Positions 17,824-27,530 of a DNA stretch of 64,000 nt are shown here, one piece after another (the first letter of the stretch is position 1; the number at the start of each line of letters is the position of its first letter). Made by a program: the position numbers and the translations under genes. The DNA lies in NCBI RefSeq assembly GCF_004115085.1, contig NZ_QXJP01000015.1:34535-98534 (forward strand). The letters are read 5' to 3'. This stretch comes from Longirhabdus pacifica (GTDB taxonomy: Bacteria; Bacillota; Bacilli; Paenibacillales; DSM-105158). The notes under the pieces were generated by a model that searched no databases, was not told where the DNA came from, and worked only from the letters and a program-made list of their open reading frames with translations.

Positions 17824-18960
17824 TTATTCGAAAGTCAGTGTTGTTTCTAAAGGAACAAATTGAATCCACGTTTTACCCGGGTATAGTGGAATCTCACTTC
17901 CTTCTTGAAAAATATACCCTTTGCCTGGGCCATACACATCGACATCTCTTCTTCCCACATCATCTACTATTTGATGGGCTGCTTCTACTACGATAAGATT
18001 TTTTGTTAATAGTGGTTGTTCAGATTCTTTATCTACATGCGCTTCTCCGTTCATAAAACGCTGATATAATTTACTTTCTGCGTCATATTCGTAGGAAACA
18101 TTATAGCCTAATAAGTATGGGATCGTAATCTTATTTGCTGTGCTTGTATCAGTAAGGCCAACGTCTTCTTTGTTTTCCTCGACTTCGGTGTTATCTGTAT
18201 CTACTTCGTTCATTACTGCATTAGATGTTTCTTCTATATGTTCTTCCAACGGAATGGAAGATCGTATTTCTGTACCATTTTCATCGGTATATAGAAATTC
18301 TTTATAGTCCGTAAAAGAAATATCTAGGGGATCATCCCAAGACGTGCGATAATTTTTATCTTCCGCACCTTCCATGATTTTCTCTATGTTGCTGTATAAA
18401 TTATGCGGCGCATATCTTTCCTCTGAGCGCCAATAGTATTTATCATCCCCATACACTTGATCAAAATGTTGTATATTACGTTGGACAAGCATGTTCATTG
18501 CACTTTGACTCCATCCGGCATGGACAACTAATGTGTCCATTTCGTAGGCCAATTCAACGAAATAAGAGCGAATGCTGCGAATGGGACCGATTATCTCAGG
18601 CTGTTCACTCTGATATACGGCGACAAATCTTGTAATTTCCCCTTCAGCTAATATCTCGTATACGATATCTGCCATATGGAGACCGGATTGTGGTCTTGCT
18701 GCTGGAGAGTTTTCCACCATGAACATGATCGGCCTAACCTCTTCTAGCGACTCCTCCATTCCGATACCTGTCAGTGGAGCGTGAAAAGGATATGTAATTT
18801 CTTGCATAGTTGGCTCGTTTTCCTCTTCATTTTCCTCAAACTCTTCACGCTCTACATCTTGTTCCAGTGGATCAAGTGGATCTGCACTATTCCCACCACC
18901 ACAAGCAGAAAGTGCTAATGTGATACATGTTATAGCTATTGCTGATTTCATTACATTCAT
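17824..18960 (-). CDS. yerB: DUF3048 lipoprotein, YerB
   Basis: 378 residues. The N-terminus is a lipoprotein signal: hydrophobic segment then LSAC, with the Cys about 24 residues from the chosen start. An acidic linker follows, then the conserved YerB region (MFMVENSPAARPQSGLHMAD, IGPIRSIRSYFVELAYEMD, HAGWSQSAMNMLV) and a C-terminal domain with GKTWIQFVPLE. B. subtilis YerB is a membrane lipoprotein of poorly known function. I start at ATG 18960 after GGGTGAT; an ATG four codons upstream has no better site. The middle is interrupted by an acidic low-complexity stretch (residues ~240-270). Confidence 0.88.
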   Translation of the reverse strand: MNVMKSAIAITCITLALSACGGGNSADPLDPLEQDVEREEFEENEEENEPTMQEITYPFHAPLTGIGMEESLEEVRPIMFMVENSPAARPQSGLHMADIVYEILAEGEITRFVAVYQSEQPEIIGPIRSIRSYFVELAYEMDTLVVHAGWSQSAMNMLVQRNIQHFDQVYGDDKYYWRSEERYAPHNLYSNIEKIMEGAEDKNYRTSWDDPLDISFTDYKEFLYTDENGTEIRSSIPLEEHIEETSNAVMNEVDTDNTEVEENKEDVGLTDTSTANKITIPYLLGYNVSYEYDAESKLYQRFMNGEAHVDKESEQPLLTKNLIVVEAAHQIVDDVGRRDVDVYGPGKGYIFQEGSEIPLYPGKTWIQFVPLETTLTFE

Positions 18961-19045
18961 ACTATCACCCATTCATGTTGTGTTTTGTCTGGTTAACGTC
19001 ATTTATGTATATGTATCATTTAATCATATTCTTCCAACTTTGTCC

Positions 19046-20284
19046 CTAGGAATCTACTTTTTTCGCTAAGTTGTTCAACCAGGTCATAGAAGTCATCTCT
19101 TCCCCACTGTATGTCATGTCATTAGCCCCAAGTTGATGGGCAAATTGATGAAAGCAGTGCTGTAAACGTTCAAACAGTTCTTTGGAAAAAGACACGTTGT
19201 CTTCCCACCACCAGTTTTTCACTATGAGTGTTCCTGACTCTTTATCCCATCCTGGTTCAAAGCGAGCTATAAAAGTATCACCATATAGAACAGGAAGTAC
19301 GTAGTAACCGTATTTTCTATCTTTTACTGGCTTGTATACTTCCCACACGTATTCAAAATCGAATAATGCACGGATAAGTTTGCGATCCCAAATGAGGTTA
19401 TCTAGTGGCGCTATAATAGAAGCCTTTTTGTGTTGTTGTTCACCTTTTCCATCTTGCATTTCCATTACTATTTCCTTATACATGCGAGGAATATAAAAGG
19501 GCGATGTTATACCCTCTACTTCTACTTCCATTACTTTGTCCTGCTGATGTAATCTGTTCATCGCATCTTTACGCTCTTTCGCCTTAAAACCCATACCAAG
19601 CCATGCATCGCTTCCCTTACTCCACAGCATGCCTACACTGCTTAGTCTTCTATGGACATACCAATCATGATATTGTTGCTCCGTTTCATTGGGATCGGAT
19701 GCTGTGTATAGAGGTTGAGGGAGTAGTTTTTCCATAAACTGATACATACGACGTGTATGTACTCGATGATCAATACCTAGCTCTCCCCAGTAATACATCA
19801 TCTCCATGGCCGCAGAAGATGTTTTAGTAGAGGAAAAACCCCAGCTTACTTTATCCCCAATATTTATCTGTAGCGATGACATCGGACCATGCTGTTGTAT
19901 GTTCTTTCTTATTTGTGGAAATATAGCTTCCATTCCACGTGAAGGATCTGTGTATTTTGTTTTATTTTGATCACGAAACCGTTTAAAATAAGGCCAGTCC
20001 TGCGTCAAATAAATAGACATGTTTTTATCCCAACCATCTATTAATAAGCGGTCTTCGTAAAGCAATTGTTGCAGCATTTTAGCGTTGTAATCGTCAATTC
20101 TTGCTTGTAACACGAGATCAGGGTTAGTTCCCACTATATTTAACGGATCGTATTGTATGCATCGCACACGTTCCATATATGCAAGAATGCCTGATTTCCC
20201 TAATAAAATTTCTTTCGAGTTAATGCCTTGATGTTCCAATAAAAAGTGACGTGCTTGCTTTTTTGTCATGCGCATTTTTTGCAT
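19046..20284 (-). CDS. YcaQ-like DNA glycosylase (HTH_42 family)
   Basis: 412 residues of the winged-helix HTH_42 family that includes YcaQ/AlkX and AZL DNA glycosylases, which unhook interstrand crosslinks and bulky alkyl adducts. RCIQYDPLNIVGTNPDLVLQ near residue 36 carries the Gln-x-Asp catalytic motif of this family. The central tandem winged helices and C-terminal VLYGDTFIARFEPGWDKESG with W-rich segments match. AAAAGGAG lies about 12 nt before the start. The actual lesion specificity is unknown. No neighbouring repair gene was seen. Confidence 0.85.
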   Translation of the reverse strand: MQKMRMTKKQARHFLLEHQGINSKEILLGKSGILAYMERVRCIQYDPLNIVGTNPDLVLQARIDDYNAKMLQQLLYEDRLLIDGWDKNMSIYLTQDWPYFKRFRDQNKTKYTDPSRGMEAIFPQIRKNIQQHGPMSSLQINIGDKVSWGFSSTKTSSAAMEMMYYWGELGIDHRVHTRRMYQFMEKLLPQPLYTASDPNETEQQYHDWYVHRRLSSVGMLWSKGSDAWLGMGFKAKERKDAMNRLHQQDKVMEVEVEGITSPFYIPRMYKEIVMEMQDGKGEQQHKKASIIAPLDNLIWDRKLIRALFDFEYVWEVYKPVKDRKYGYYVLPVLYGDTFIARFEPGWDKESGTLIVKNWWWEDNVSFSKELFERLQHCFHQFAHQLGANDMTYSGEEMTSMTWLNNLAKKVDS

Positions 20285-20327
20285 ATATACATCGCTCCTT
20301 TTATGAGGAGATGACTGCGTTTAACGA

Positions 20328-20355
20328 AAAAAACCTAACTACATGTAGTTAGGTT
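20328..20355. terminator. Intrinsic terminator after the ASCH gene
   Basis: A near-perfect palindrome AAAACCTAACTACA / TGTAGTTAGGTTTT ending in a T-run on either strand. It lies 13 nt beyond the stop of the - strand ASCH gene. Confidence 0.8.
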
Positions 20356-20367
20356 TTGTCTAAGTTA

Positions 20368-20832
20368 TTATTTGAGAATTGGAAAGACGACTTCAAATTC
20401 TTCCCAAACTATCAGCATGGCTTCATCAAACTCCCTGTGTATTGCAGAAAGTTCTCTAGTGAAAAAATCAATGTGAGCCATACGCCAATATGCTAATGAA
20501 CGATCCCCTTCTCCTTCTTTGTAAGCATACGCTTCCACTACATCTTGAAACGGGATGATCTTAACATCTATCGTTTTAATTACTGCTTTAGACAGTCCAT
20601 TCCAATCGGTAATGACACTATGGTCGCCGATTTTTGGAAGCTGTTCTTGTTCTAGCTCATAAAACAGCTTTAATGAAGAAGTCGCTGTTTTTTTACCTTT
20701 CAACACTAACTCCGCTAAATGATTTGCATCTTTTTCATTATCACAAAAATACCAAGATGAATAAGATTCATGGGCTACATTTTTATTTTGTGAATAATGA
20801 TTCCACATCGTAATAACGGATGGATGCATCAT
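20368..20832 (-). CDS. ASCH-domain protein
   Basis: A 154-residue cytoplasmic protein of the ASCH fold, related to PUA domains. LVLKGKKTATSSLKLFYE contains the Lys/Thr-Ser cluster typical of the family. The segment KIGDHSVITDWNGLSKAVIKT and the EGEGDRSLAYWRMAH block complete it. Some ASCH proteins hydrolyse N4-acetylcytidine, others bind RNA; the role here is not determined. Monocistronic, with its own terminator. Confidence 0.82.
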   Translation of the reverse strand: MMHPSVITMWNHYSQNKNVAHESYSSWYFCDNEKDANHLAELVLKGKKTATSSLKLFYELEQEQLPKIGDHSVITDWNGLSKAVIKTIDVKIIPFQDVVEAYAYKEGEGDRSLAYWRMAHIDFFTRELSAIHREFDEAMLIVWEEFEVVFPILK

Positions 20833-20884
20833 AACACAACCTCAATGACAATTTTTATATATTATATCATATGTTACCTAGATG

Positions 20885-21565
20885 CTATTCATCATCTGAC
20901 GATAAGATGTTAAGCAGTCTAAGTAAGTATAAAAATAAGTTAATAAAGTTCAAATACAAACTTAACACGGCTAACGGCATTAATTTATCTGGAACGCCAT
21001 GTTTATATTGAGAAACATCATACAGAATAAAACCTGAGAAAATCATCACGCCACCAAATGCGATAGCTAGTCCAATCGTTCCCCCATACAATGATGGGAA
21101 GAATATCCCCATAATACCTAATACGATAAGTGCGATCAATCCTGTCATTAAAAATCCGCGAAGAAATGAGAAATCTCTCTCCGAATTATAAGCGTAAATC
21201 GTAAGCGAAGCATAAATTAAAATCGTTAATGTCAATGCTGTGAGTACTAACGCAGCCCCGCCAGATGCAATATATCCTGCTAAAGGTAAGTATAGTGTTA
21301 TCCCACTAATAAAACAGAATGTATATACGAATGTATATCCTACTGCCTTTCCTTTACGAGCAATGAGCAAAGACGCTATAATCATTGCCAATTCTACAAA
21401 AATAAGTGGTACAATGAGCTCTGGTGGCAAGAAAGCATAACCTACAAACGTGCCGATAAAAGAAATAAGTAACGAGATGGTAAACATGCGCATCAGGCGA
21501 TGAAACGGTGCATGATCCACTTGATCCATTTGTTCAGTGTACGTACCTTGTTGATATGATGACAT
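20885..21565 (-). CDS. Bax inhibitor-1/YetJ family membrane protein
   Basis: 226 residues with seven predicted membrane helices. The C-terminal GVMIFSGFILYDVSQYKHG carries the Asp-containing motif of the BI-1/YccA/YetJ (TMBIM) family, in which paired Asp residues gate a pH-dependent Ca2+ leak. The N-terminal ~28 residues are hydrophilic. Substrate and role here are inferred from family only. It lies between the ASCH gene and the MFS gene, all on the - strand with gaps of 50-110 nt, so an operon is not obvious. Confidence 0.85.
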   Translation of the reverse strand: MSSYQQGTYTEQMDQVDHAPFHRLMRMFTISLLISFIGTFVGYAFLPPELIVPLIFVELAMIIASLLIARKGKAVGYTFVYTFCFISGITLYLPLAGYIASGGAALVLTALTLTILIYASLTIYAYNSERDFSFLRGFLMTGLIALIVLGIMGIFFPSLYGGTIGLAIAFGGVMIFSGFILYDVSQYKHGVPDKLMPLAVLSLYLNFINLFLYLLRLLNILSSDDE

Positions 21566-21674
21566 AAAAAAGTATCTCCTCTCTCCATCTAATATTCTTT
21601 CTTTTTAAAATTAAATTTAAAACTAAGATTTAATTTAATGTATCATATTTTCTATTGTGTGACAATTATTATTT

Positions 21675-22865
21675 TTACAGCAACTCACTAGATCTTGTTG
21701 GAATAATAATAAAAATGAGTATTGCCGTAATGAAGGCAATTGCTGCACAGACACTAAATGCAATCGTAGCGCCAAACCACTGCCACACCAATCCCATCAT
21801 TAATGATGCAGGTAGTAAGCCCACCCCGGTAAACATGGCATATGACCCTAAGGCTGTTCCTTTCATGTTTGCAGGAGCAAACCTAGCTACAACGGCCTTC
21901 TCTACTCCTTTTGTTAATGCAACGTACACACCTAGCAAGGCAAAGCCTAACCAAAGAGTGGTTATGCTATCGGAAAATCCAAATAGCAGATAAATAAGCG
22001 CATAAGTAATATAACCGATAGTTAAAATAAATCTACTGCCAATAACGTCAGAGATGGAACCGGTAATGTACGAAAATAACGATGCGATGATATGAAATAC
22101 TAGAAACATAAGCAGTGTATTCTCCAGTGGTACTTCCAATTCATTCGCGCGTAATAATAGAAATGCATTCGAAGAATTCGCAAGTGTAAAGAACATAAGT
22201 ACTAATAATAGTTGCTTTAATTTTCTATCGAATAGACGCCAACTTTTCCATATGCTTATTGGTGGATGTTGTGTATGCATTTTATTTTTCTTCTGTTGTT
22301 GTTTTTCCTTATTTCCTTGTCCATTTGGTCTCTTCACCTTCAATAAGATGAGCCAACCAATCACAATCGGAATCATGGAGGCGATAAATACGGTTTGAAA
22401 CGCACCTTCATCTGTGGAGACTAGAATGAAATAAGCGATACCGATACCTAGTGCAGCCCCCAACATATCCATCATTTTATGTATACCAAAAGACTTTCCT
22501 TGTTTTTTCCCACCTGCTTCAGCGATGAGTGCATCACGTGGAGCTGATCGTATACCTTTACCAATTCGATCTACTAGTTTCCATATGAATACCCCAATCC
22601 AAGAAGAGGCAATGATGAGGATGACTCTCCCTATTCCAGATAATCCATACCCTACTACTGCCATTTTCTTATGATTTTTTCTGCGATCCCCCATATAACC
22701 TGACCACAGTTTCAATATGCTTGTCATACTCTCAGCAATACCTTCAATGACACCGATAATGACGGGACCAGATGAAGCTAAAAAAAGTGGAATTAATGGT
22801 ACAACCATATAACTACCCATATCTGTAAAAAAACTTACTAAACTAAGAATCCAAACGTTACTCAT
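21675..22865 (-). CDS. MFS transporter
   Basis: 396 residues with about twelve membrane helices. The loop KLVDRIGKGIRSAPRDALIAEA after helix 4 is the hallmark of one branch of major-facilitator permeases, and GDRRKNHKKMAVVG is the helix 2-3 MFS motif. A charged, Gln/Lys-rich loop (about residues 178-200) divides the two six-helix halves. The substrate cannot be read from sequence; efflux is likely. It has GGAGAATAG before the ATG and lies just downstream of the siderophore operon but beyond that operon's terminator. Confidence 0.85.
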   Translation of the reverse strand: MSNVWILSLVSFFTDMGSYMVVPLIPLFLASSGPVIIGVIEGIAESMTSILKLWSGYMGDRRKNHKKMAVVGYGLSGIGRVILIIASSWIGVFIWKLVDRIGKGIRSAPRDALIAEAGGKKQGKSFGIHKMMDMLGAALGIGIAYFILVSTDEGAFQTVFIASMIPIVIGWLILLKVKRPNGQGNKEKQQQKKNKMHTQHPPISIWKSWRLFDRKLKQLLLVLMFFTLANSSNAFLLLRANELEVPLENTLLMFLVFHIIASLFSYITGSISDVIGSRFILTIGYITYALIYLLFGFSDSITTLWLGFALLGVYVALTKGVEKAVVARFAPANMKGTALGSYAMFTGVGLLPASLMMGLVWQWFGATIAFSVCAAIAFITAILIFIIIPTRSSELL

Positions 22866-22886
22866 CCACTATTCTCCTTAATATCA

Positions 22887-22918
22887 TAAAAAGCGTGTCA
22901 CTTCGGCCGAGGACACGC
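22887..22918 (-). terminator. Terminator of the siderophore-uptake operon
   Basis: GCGTGTC (22893-22899) pairs with GACACGC (22912-22918). On the - strand the hairpin is followed by TTTTT. Confidence 0.8.
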
Positions 22919-22966
22919 CATATTTAAATATAAAATTCATTTAGCCTATACCATCTAACCGTTGCA

Positions 22967-23782
22967 TTAGACCACTTGCAAATGATTTTGTTGCACTTCA
23001 TTTGCATCGCATAATGCATAAGGAAGACAAAGCGGCTTTCCACTACGAGGGTCTACTATAATATCTGCTTCAATACCGAATACACTGCGCAATAGAGAAG
23101 AAGTCATCACTTCGGAAGGAGTGCCTGTGTTGATCACTTGCCCTTTTTTAATCGCTACCATATGATGTGCATAGCGGCTTGCATGATTTAAGTCATGCAC
23201 AACCATCACAATGGTTCGATCTTCTTCTTCATTTAATTTTTGCAATAAATTCATGACTTCGATTTGATGACCCATATCTAAAAATGTCGTTGGCTCATCT
23301 AAAAATATGATTTTCGTTTCTTGCACTAGTGCCATCGCTATCCATGCTTTTTGTCTTTGTCCCCCAGACAAAGCTTCAATCGGTCGATCTGCAAACTCTA
23401 TGATCCCTGTCACTTCAAGTGCCCAGAAGATCATTTCTTTATCTTTCGCAGATAGAGAGGACATTCCTTTTTGATGTGGAAAACGTCCAAATGAAACGAG
23501 TTCGTATACGGTGAGTCCTTGAGGAGCAGTAGGATTTTGAGGTAAAATAGCAAGCTGCTTCGCTATTTGTTTCGTACTTTGCTTATGCAACAGCTTTCCA
23601 TCTATGTAAATATGACCATGACTAGGTTTCATTAATCTAGAAAGTGTTTTTAGAATGGTTGATTTTCCAGATCCGTTTGAACCGACTAAGGCTGTAATTT
23701 CACCTATTGGAATACATACATTCAAACCCTCTACAACCACTTGCTTATCATAGCAAATACGTAAATCCTTTGTATTTATCAT
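22967..23782 (-). CDS. Iron-siderophore ABC transporter, ATPase (FecE/FhuC-like)
   Basis: A 271-residue ATPase of the iron-chelate importer class. Walker A is VGSNGSGKST, the signature is EALSGGQRQKAW and Walker B is IIFLDEPTTFLD. The start is the ATG at 23782, eight bases after GAGGAGG; the longer open frame to 23878 has no ribosome site and would add residues foreign to the family. It powers uptake through the two permeases upstream. Fourth gene of the operon, under the Fur box at 27105. Confidence 0.92.
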   Translation of the reverse strand: MINTKDLRICYDKQVVVEGLNVCIPIGEITALVGSNGSGKSTILKTLSRLMKPSHGHIYIDGKLLHKQSTKQIAKQLAILPQNPTAPQGLTVYELVSFGRFPHQKGMSSLSAKDKEMIFWALEVTGIIEFADRPIEALSGGQRQKAWIAMALVQETKIIFLDEPTTFLDMGHQIEVMNLLQKLNEEEDRTIVMVVHDLNHASRYAHHMVAIKKGQVINTGTPSEVMTSSLLRSVFGIEADIIVDPRSGKPLCLPYALCDANEVQQNHLQVV

Positions 23783-23887
23783 CTTTACTTCCTCCTCGTT
23801 TATGAACATACCCACTCTACTTTTTTCACGACAATGATTCATTTGTACATCTACGTCTTTCAGCGTGATTGACATCACATATATAAG

Positions 23888-24922
23888 CTATACTTTCGTT
23901 CTGGACAGCAAATATAAAAAGTAAGGTGCACCGATGATAGCAACCACGATACCGGCTTGAATTTCTGATGGCGCAATAATGGAACGACCTATCGTATCCG
24001 CAACGACCAACATGATTCCACCTATTAATGCAGATGCAGGTACAAGATACTGATGATACGGACCAATCAGCCTTCTCGCGATGTGGGGCGCAATGAGACC
24101 GACAAATGCAATGCCACCTGATACGGAAACACTACTTGCGGCTAAGCCAACAGCAATAGCTAATAATATGATCCGTTCTTTCTCTAATGTAACGCCAAAA
24201 CCTGTGGAGATTTGATCGCCTAGTGAAAGTACGTCTAAAAGCTTACTTTTCCATAACGCTGCTACGATAAATAAAAGAATGAGTGGGAAAAGCACAATAA
24301 CGTGTTTCCATTCGTATCCCCAAATCGTACCAGATAACCAAACAGATACCCAATGAAATTCTTTCGGGTTTAGTCTCATCACCAAAACCATCATCAGACC
24401 ATTTAAAGCTGCAGCAATAGCAACACCTGTAAGAATAAGTCTCGTCGGTAACAATCCCTCATGTCTTCGATAAGACAGTACATAAATAACAGCTGCGGTT
24501 ATTGCTCCTCCTAAAAATGCAAAGATAGGAACAATATAAGTAGGAATTAGACTCACATTATCATAAAAAGCCACAAACACAATGACAAACAATCCTGCTC
24601 CTGTCGTAATGCCGATGATACCTGGATCTGCGAGCGGATTCCGTGAAATTCCTTGTAGAATACAGCCTGACACCGCTAACCCTGCACCTACAAGCATCGC
24701 AACAATAATACGTGAAAGACGAAATTCAAATAATATTAATGCTTGCTTTTCCGTACCCATACCCAGAAACGTTTTGATAACTTCAAACGGAGTGAGTTTA
24801 ACATACCCTGTATTTAAAGCGAATAACATGGCTCCACATAACAGAAAGAATAAGACCGCTAAGATTCGCCACTGACGACGTGTTTTCTTTTGTTCTACTC
24901 TTGATATACGATGTATGTCCAC
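23888..24922 (-). CDS. Iron-siderophore ABC transporter, permease 2 (FecCD family)
   Basis: 344 residues with about ten membrane helices, FecCD type. Conserved segments include GISRNPLADPGIIGITTGAG and GLIAPHIARRLIGPYHQYLVP (the coupling region that meets the ATPase). It starts with GTG, overlapping the stop of the first permease gene by one base (TAGTG), with GGAGG eight bases upstream. It forms a heterodimer with the neighbouring permease in the cytoplasmic membrane. Confidence 0.92.
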   Translation of the reverse strand: MDIHRISRVEQKKTRRQWRILAVLFFLLCGAMLFALNTGYVKLTPFEVIKTFLGMGTEKQALILFEFRLSRIIVAMLVGAGLAVSGCILQGISRNPLADPGIIGITTGAGLFVIVFVAFYDNVSLIPTYIVPIFAFLGGAITAAVIYVLSYRRHEGLLPTRLILTGVAIAAALNGLMMVLVMRLNPKEFHWVSVWLSGTIWGYEWKHVIVLFPLILLFIVAALWKSKLLDVLSLGDQISTGFGVTLEKERIILLAIAVGLAASSVSVSGGIAFVGLIAPHIARRLIGPYHQYLVPASALIGGIMLVVADTIGRSIIAPSEIQAGIVVAIIGAPYFLYLLSRTKV

Positions 24923-25989
24923 TACAGTTCCCTCCGTTGTTTACGTGCTACAAACAGAAAAAATGGAACACCAATTAAGGCGAATAAAGCAGAAATCGGT
25001 GTTTCATATGGAGGGTTAATCATTCTTGCACCAATATCTGCAAAAAGCATTAACAATGCTCCTAAAATAGCTGAACAAGGGATAATCCAACGATAGTCTA
25101 CTCCCACAATAAATCTTGCAATGTGCGGGATAACAAGACCAACAAACATGATAGGACCTGCCAACGATACTGCAGTACCTGCTAAGAGTAGAACAATGAT
25201 ACTACCTAGTAACTTAATCATACCTGTCCGTTGTCCTAAACCTGTTGCTACTTCATCACCCATACTAAGTAAAGTAATAGAACGAGAAAGCATCATCGCA
25301 CCAACAAATGCTACAATAACCCATGGTACAACCATAGTAAGTTGATCCATGTTAACCCCTGCTACGCCAGCTGCAAACCAGTATGCAATGTCTTGGCTTA
25401 ATCTAAATTGTATAGCAATGCCTTCACTAAGTGCAGTAAGTAAAGCGGTCACCGCAGCTCCAGCGAGTACTAATCGGACAGGAGTTGCTCCTCCTTTTGA
25501 AAGTGCGCTACTACCATAAACGAGAGTTGTAGCAAATGCTGCACCAATAAAGGAGAACATCATTAATGTAGAATAAGATGCTTGAGGAAGAAAGGCAAAA
25601 CAAATGGAAATCATAAAAACAGCACCCGCATTAATACCAAGTAGTCCTGAATCCGCTAAAGGGTTCCTCGTCATCCCTTGCATCACTGCCCCAGCAACAG
25701 CAAATGAAGCACCTACAACAATATCTGCAAGCGAACGTGGTATTCGAAGCTCTCGAATCACATCATGCTGAACCATATTGGCATCAAAATGAAAGATGGC
25801 ATTCCATACTGTGACTAAATTAATGTCTGCCGCTCCAACCGCAATGGATACACCTAATGTGAAGACGATGGCAGCCATACCTATAGACATCGTCATCATC
25901 GCCGTTTTAGGTCTAACATGTATTTGTTTAGTCCGTTCTGAGTATGTACTACTGTTTTTAGGTTGCATATTTTTTTCCATTGAACTCAT
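24922..25989 (-). CDS. Iron-siderophore ABC transporter, permease 1 (FecCD family)
   Basis: 355 residues, FecCD family, paralogous to the next gene: QGMTRNPLADSGLLGINAGAV and FVGLVIPHIARFIVGVDYRWI match its counterparts. About the first 30 residues are cytoplasmic and Lys/Thr/Ser-rich. I start at ATG 25989, seven bases after GGGAG, rather than the TTG two codons earlier. Translation is coupled to the second permease by the one-base overlap. Confidence 0.92.
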   Translation of the reverse strand: MSSMEKNMQPKNSSTYSERTKQIHVRPKTAMMTMSIGMAAIVFTLGVSIAVGAADINLVTVWNAIFHFDANMVQHDVIRELRIPRSLADIVVGASFAVAGAVMQGMTRNPLADSGLLGINAGAVFMISICFAFLPQASYSTLMMFSFIGAAFATTLVYGSSALSKGGATPVRLVLAGAAVTALLTALSEGIAIQFRLSQDIAYWFAAGVAGVNMDQLTMVVPWVIVAFVGAMMLSRSITLLSMGDEVATGLGQRTGMIKLLGSIIVLLLAGTAVSLAGPIMFVGLVIPHIARFIVGVDYRWIIPCSAILGALLMLFADIGARMINPPYETPISALFALIGVPFFLFVARKQRREL

Positions 25990-26036
25990 GCACAAGCTCC
26001 CTCGTCTTCCATCCTCATGCTTACCGTTTAAGCATA

Positions 26037-27077
26037 TTACTCCTTGCTGCTGTTAACGGCTAATAATAGTTCCACAACATCTTCAAGTTGACCTTCGATT
26101 GCGTACGGATCGTCATACCACATTCTGTCAGGATCAACGACATACACTTCGTTTTCTTTTGCTAAGTTTTGATAAATGGAGCTATCTAACACTTCCTGAC
26201 TCAGCATCATCCCATTTTCCGCGGCTGCATTGTCCGTCAAGAACATGTGATCAGCTGCATACTCTGGTAATACTTCCAAAGAGATGTTACCCCACTGCTC
26301 ACCGCCATCAACCATTTCTTGTATTTTATCTGGCATCTTTAGTCCAAGTAAATCATATATTACTGGTCCACCTCTACCAAATTTATTTCCGTATACATAG
26401 AATGCTTTTTCGTAGTATTGATAAATCCCTGCTGTTTCGTCTTCACCAATAACTCCTTCTAACTTCTGTTTTGCTTCACTTATTTTAACTTTAAAATCTG
26501 CTATCCACGCTTCAGCTTCCTCTGTTTTATTCACAATTTCCCCGTAAGCTAGTAATTCATCTTCGAAATTATCATATGAACCGTAAGGAATGAGAATAGT
26601 AGGTGCTATTTTGGATAAACTTTCATATTGATCTGGAGAAATGGTAATAATGAGATCCGGATTTAGAGAAGTTACCTTTTCCAATGAAATAGAACTACCA
26701 ATGTCTTCAATACCTTCAATTTCTTCTGCTGGGAAATGTGGATTATCTAGGCCATACTCTTGAACAGCTCCCACTGGTTTAATTCCTAGCTTCAACAAAG
26801 CACCAACGCTGAAATCTGTTACTACACGCTGAGGATTTACAGGAATTTCTACTTCTTCACCTTGTAAAGTGGTGTACATTTTAGTAGTAGCTTCTTGTTG
26901 CTCCTCTTCTTTCGCTTCTTCATCATCCGTGTTGCCTGTCTCTGCATTAGATGTTTCTTCAGACACACTTGGCTCTTCTGTATTCTCTTCACCTGTATCA
27001 CTACAAGCGGATAGTATTGAAATCATTAAAGCTAAACATAAAACCACTAACATTTTTGATATTTTGAACTCTTTCAT
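26037..27077 (-). CDS. Iron-siderophore substrate-binding lipoprotein
   Basis: 346 residues. The N-terminal signal ends in ILSACSDTG, a lipobox, followed by a Glu/Thr-rich tether (residues ~27-65) and the two-lobed helical-backbone binding domain (NPQRVVTDFSVGALLKLGIKPVGA, SLEKVTSLNPDLIITIS). It captures the ferric chelate outside the membrane and delivers it to the permease pair. The chelate type is unknown; no siderophore biosynthesis genes are in the window. First gene of the four-gene operon, with GGGGGAT before the ATG and a Fur box over its promoter. Confidence 0.93.
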   Translation of the reverse strand: MKEFKISKMLVVLCLALMISILSACSDTGEENTEEPSVSEETSNAETGNTDDEEAKEEEQQEATTKMYTTLQGEEVEIPVNPQRVVTDFSVGALLKLGIKPVGAVQEYGLDNPHFPAEEIEGIEDIGSSISLEKVTSLNPDLIITISPDQYESLSKIAPTILIPYGSYDNFEDELLAYGEIVNKTEEAEAWIADFKVKISEAKQKLEGVIGEDETAGIYQYYEKAFYVYGNKFGRGGPVIYDLLGLKMPDKIQEMVDGGEQWGNISLEVLPEYAADHMFLTDNAAAENGMMLSQEVLDSSIYQNLAKENEVYVVDPDRMWYDDPYAIEGQLEDVVELLLAVNSSKE

Positions 27078-27104
27078 TTGTGATCCCCCAATATTAATTG
27101 TGAT

Positions 27105-27119
27105 TGATAATCATTATCG
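27105..27119. promoter_or_regulatory. Fur box
   Basis: TGATAATCATTATCG matches the 7-1-7 Bacillus Fur consensus TGATAATNATTATCA in all but the last base. It covers the -10 of the promoter for the siderophore operon, so iron-loaded Fur would repress it. Confidence 0.9.
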
Positions 27120-27142
27120 ATTAAATGATATCAGCTATCCAA
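27113..27142 (-). promoter_or_regulatory. Promoter of the siderophore operon
   Basis: On the - strand: TTGGAT, 18-nt spacer, GATAAT. The -10 lies inside the Fur box. Confidence 0.6.
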
Positions 27143-27426
27143 TTAAATGTCTAGGTAAAATATTGTATACTCACTACGTTTATATCCCTTTTTTCACACT
27201 ATGAACATGTTTACGTTAGGTTCAGTTCTATATTAAAGTTTTTTTACATTTTCGTAAACTTTCTTTTCATCGTATTCATGATTTCGTCACAGAGTATGGA
27301 CATTATTTTCGATTTTCATTTACTCGTCATACGAGTATAATAATGAATAGTTGTGAGTGTTTAATGAAGCTAGTGGGAACAATAAAAAATATAAGTTACA
27401 TCTGTACAGTAAATATCCCGTTCTCT

Positions 27427-27455
27427 TTGTTATCAAAATGGTTAAAGTTTAATAT
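27427..27455 (+). promoter_or_regulatory. Candidate promoter of the lactate permease gene
   Basis: TTGTTA, 17-nt spacer, TAATAT, about 75 nt before the permease start. The remaining bases between 27143 and 27426 hold no gene I can see. Confidence 0.5.
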
Positions 27456-27530
27456 TAAAACATTGTGGACATAAAGGGTTGCAACTCAGAATGTTACTAC
27501 TACACAAATGGAATTAAAGGAAGTGTTAAA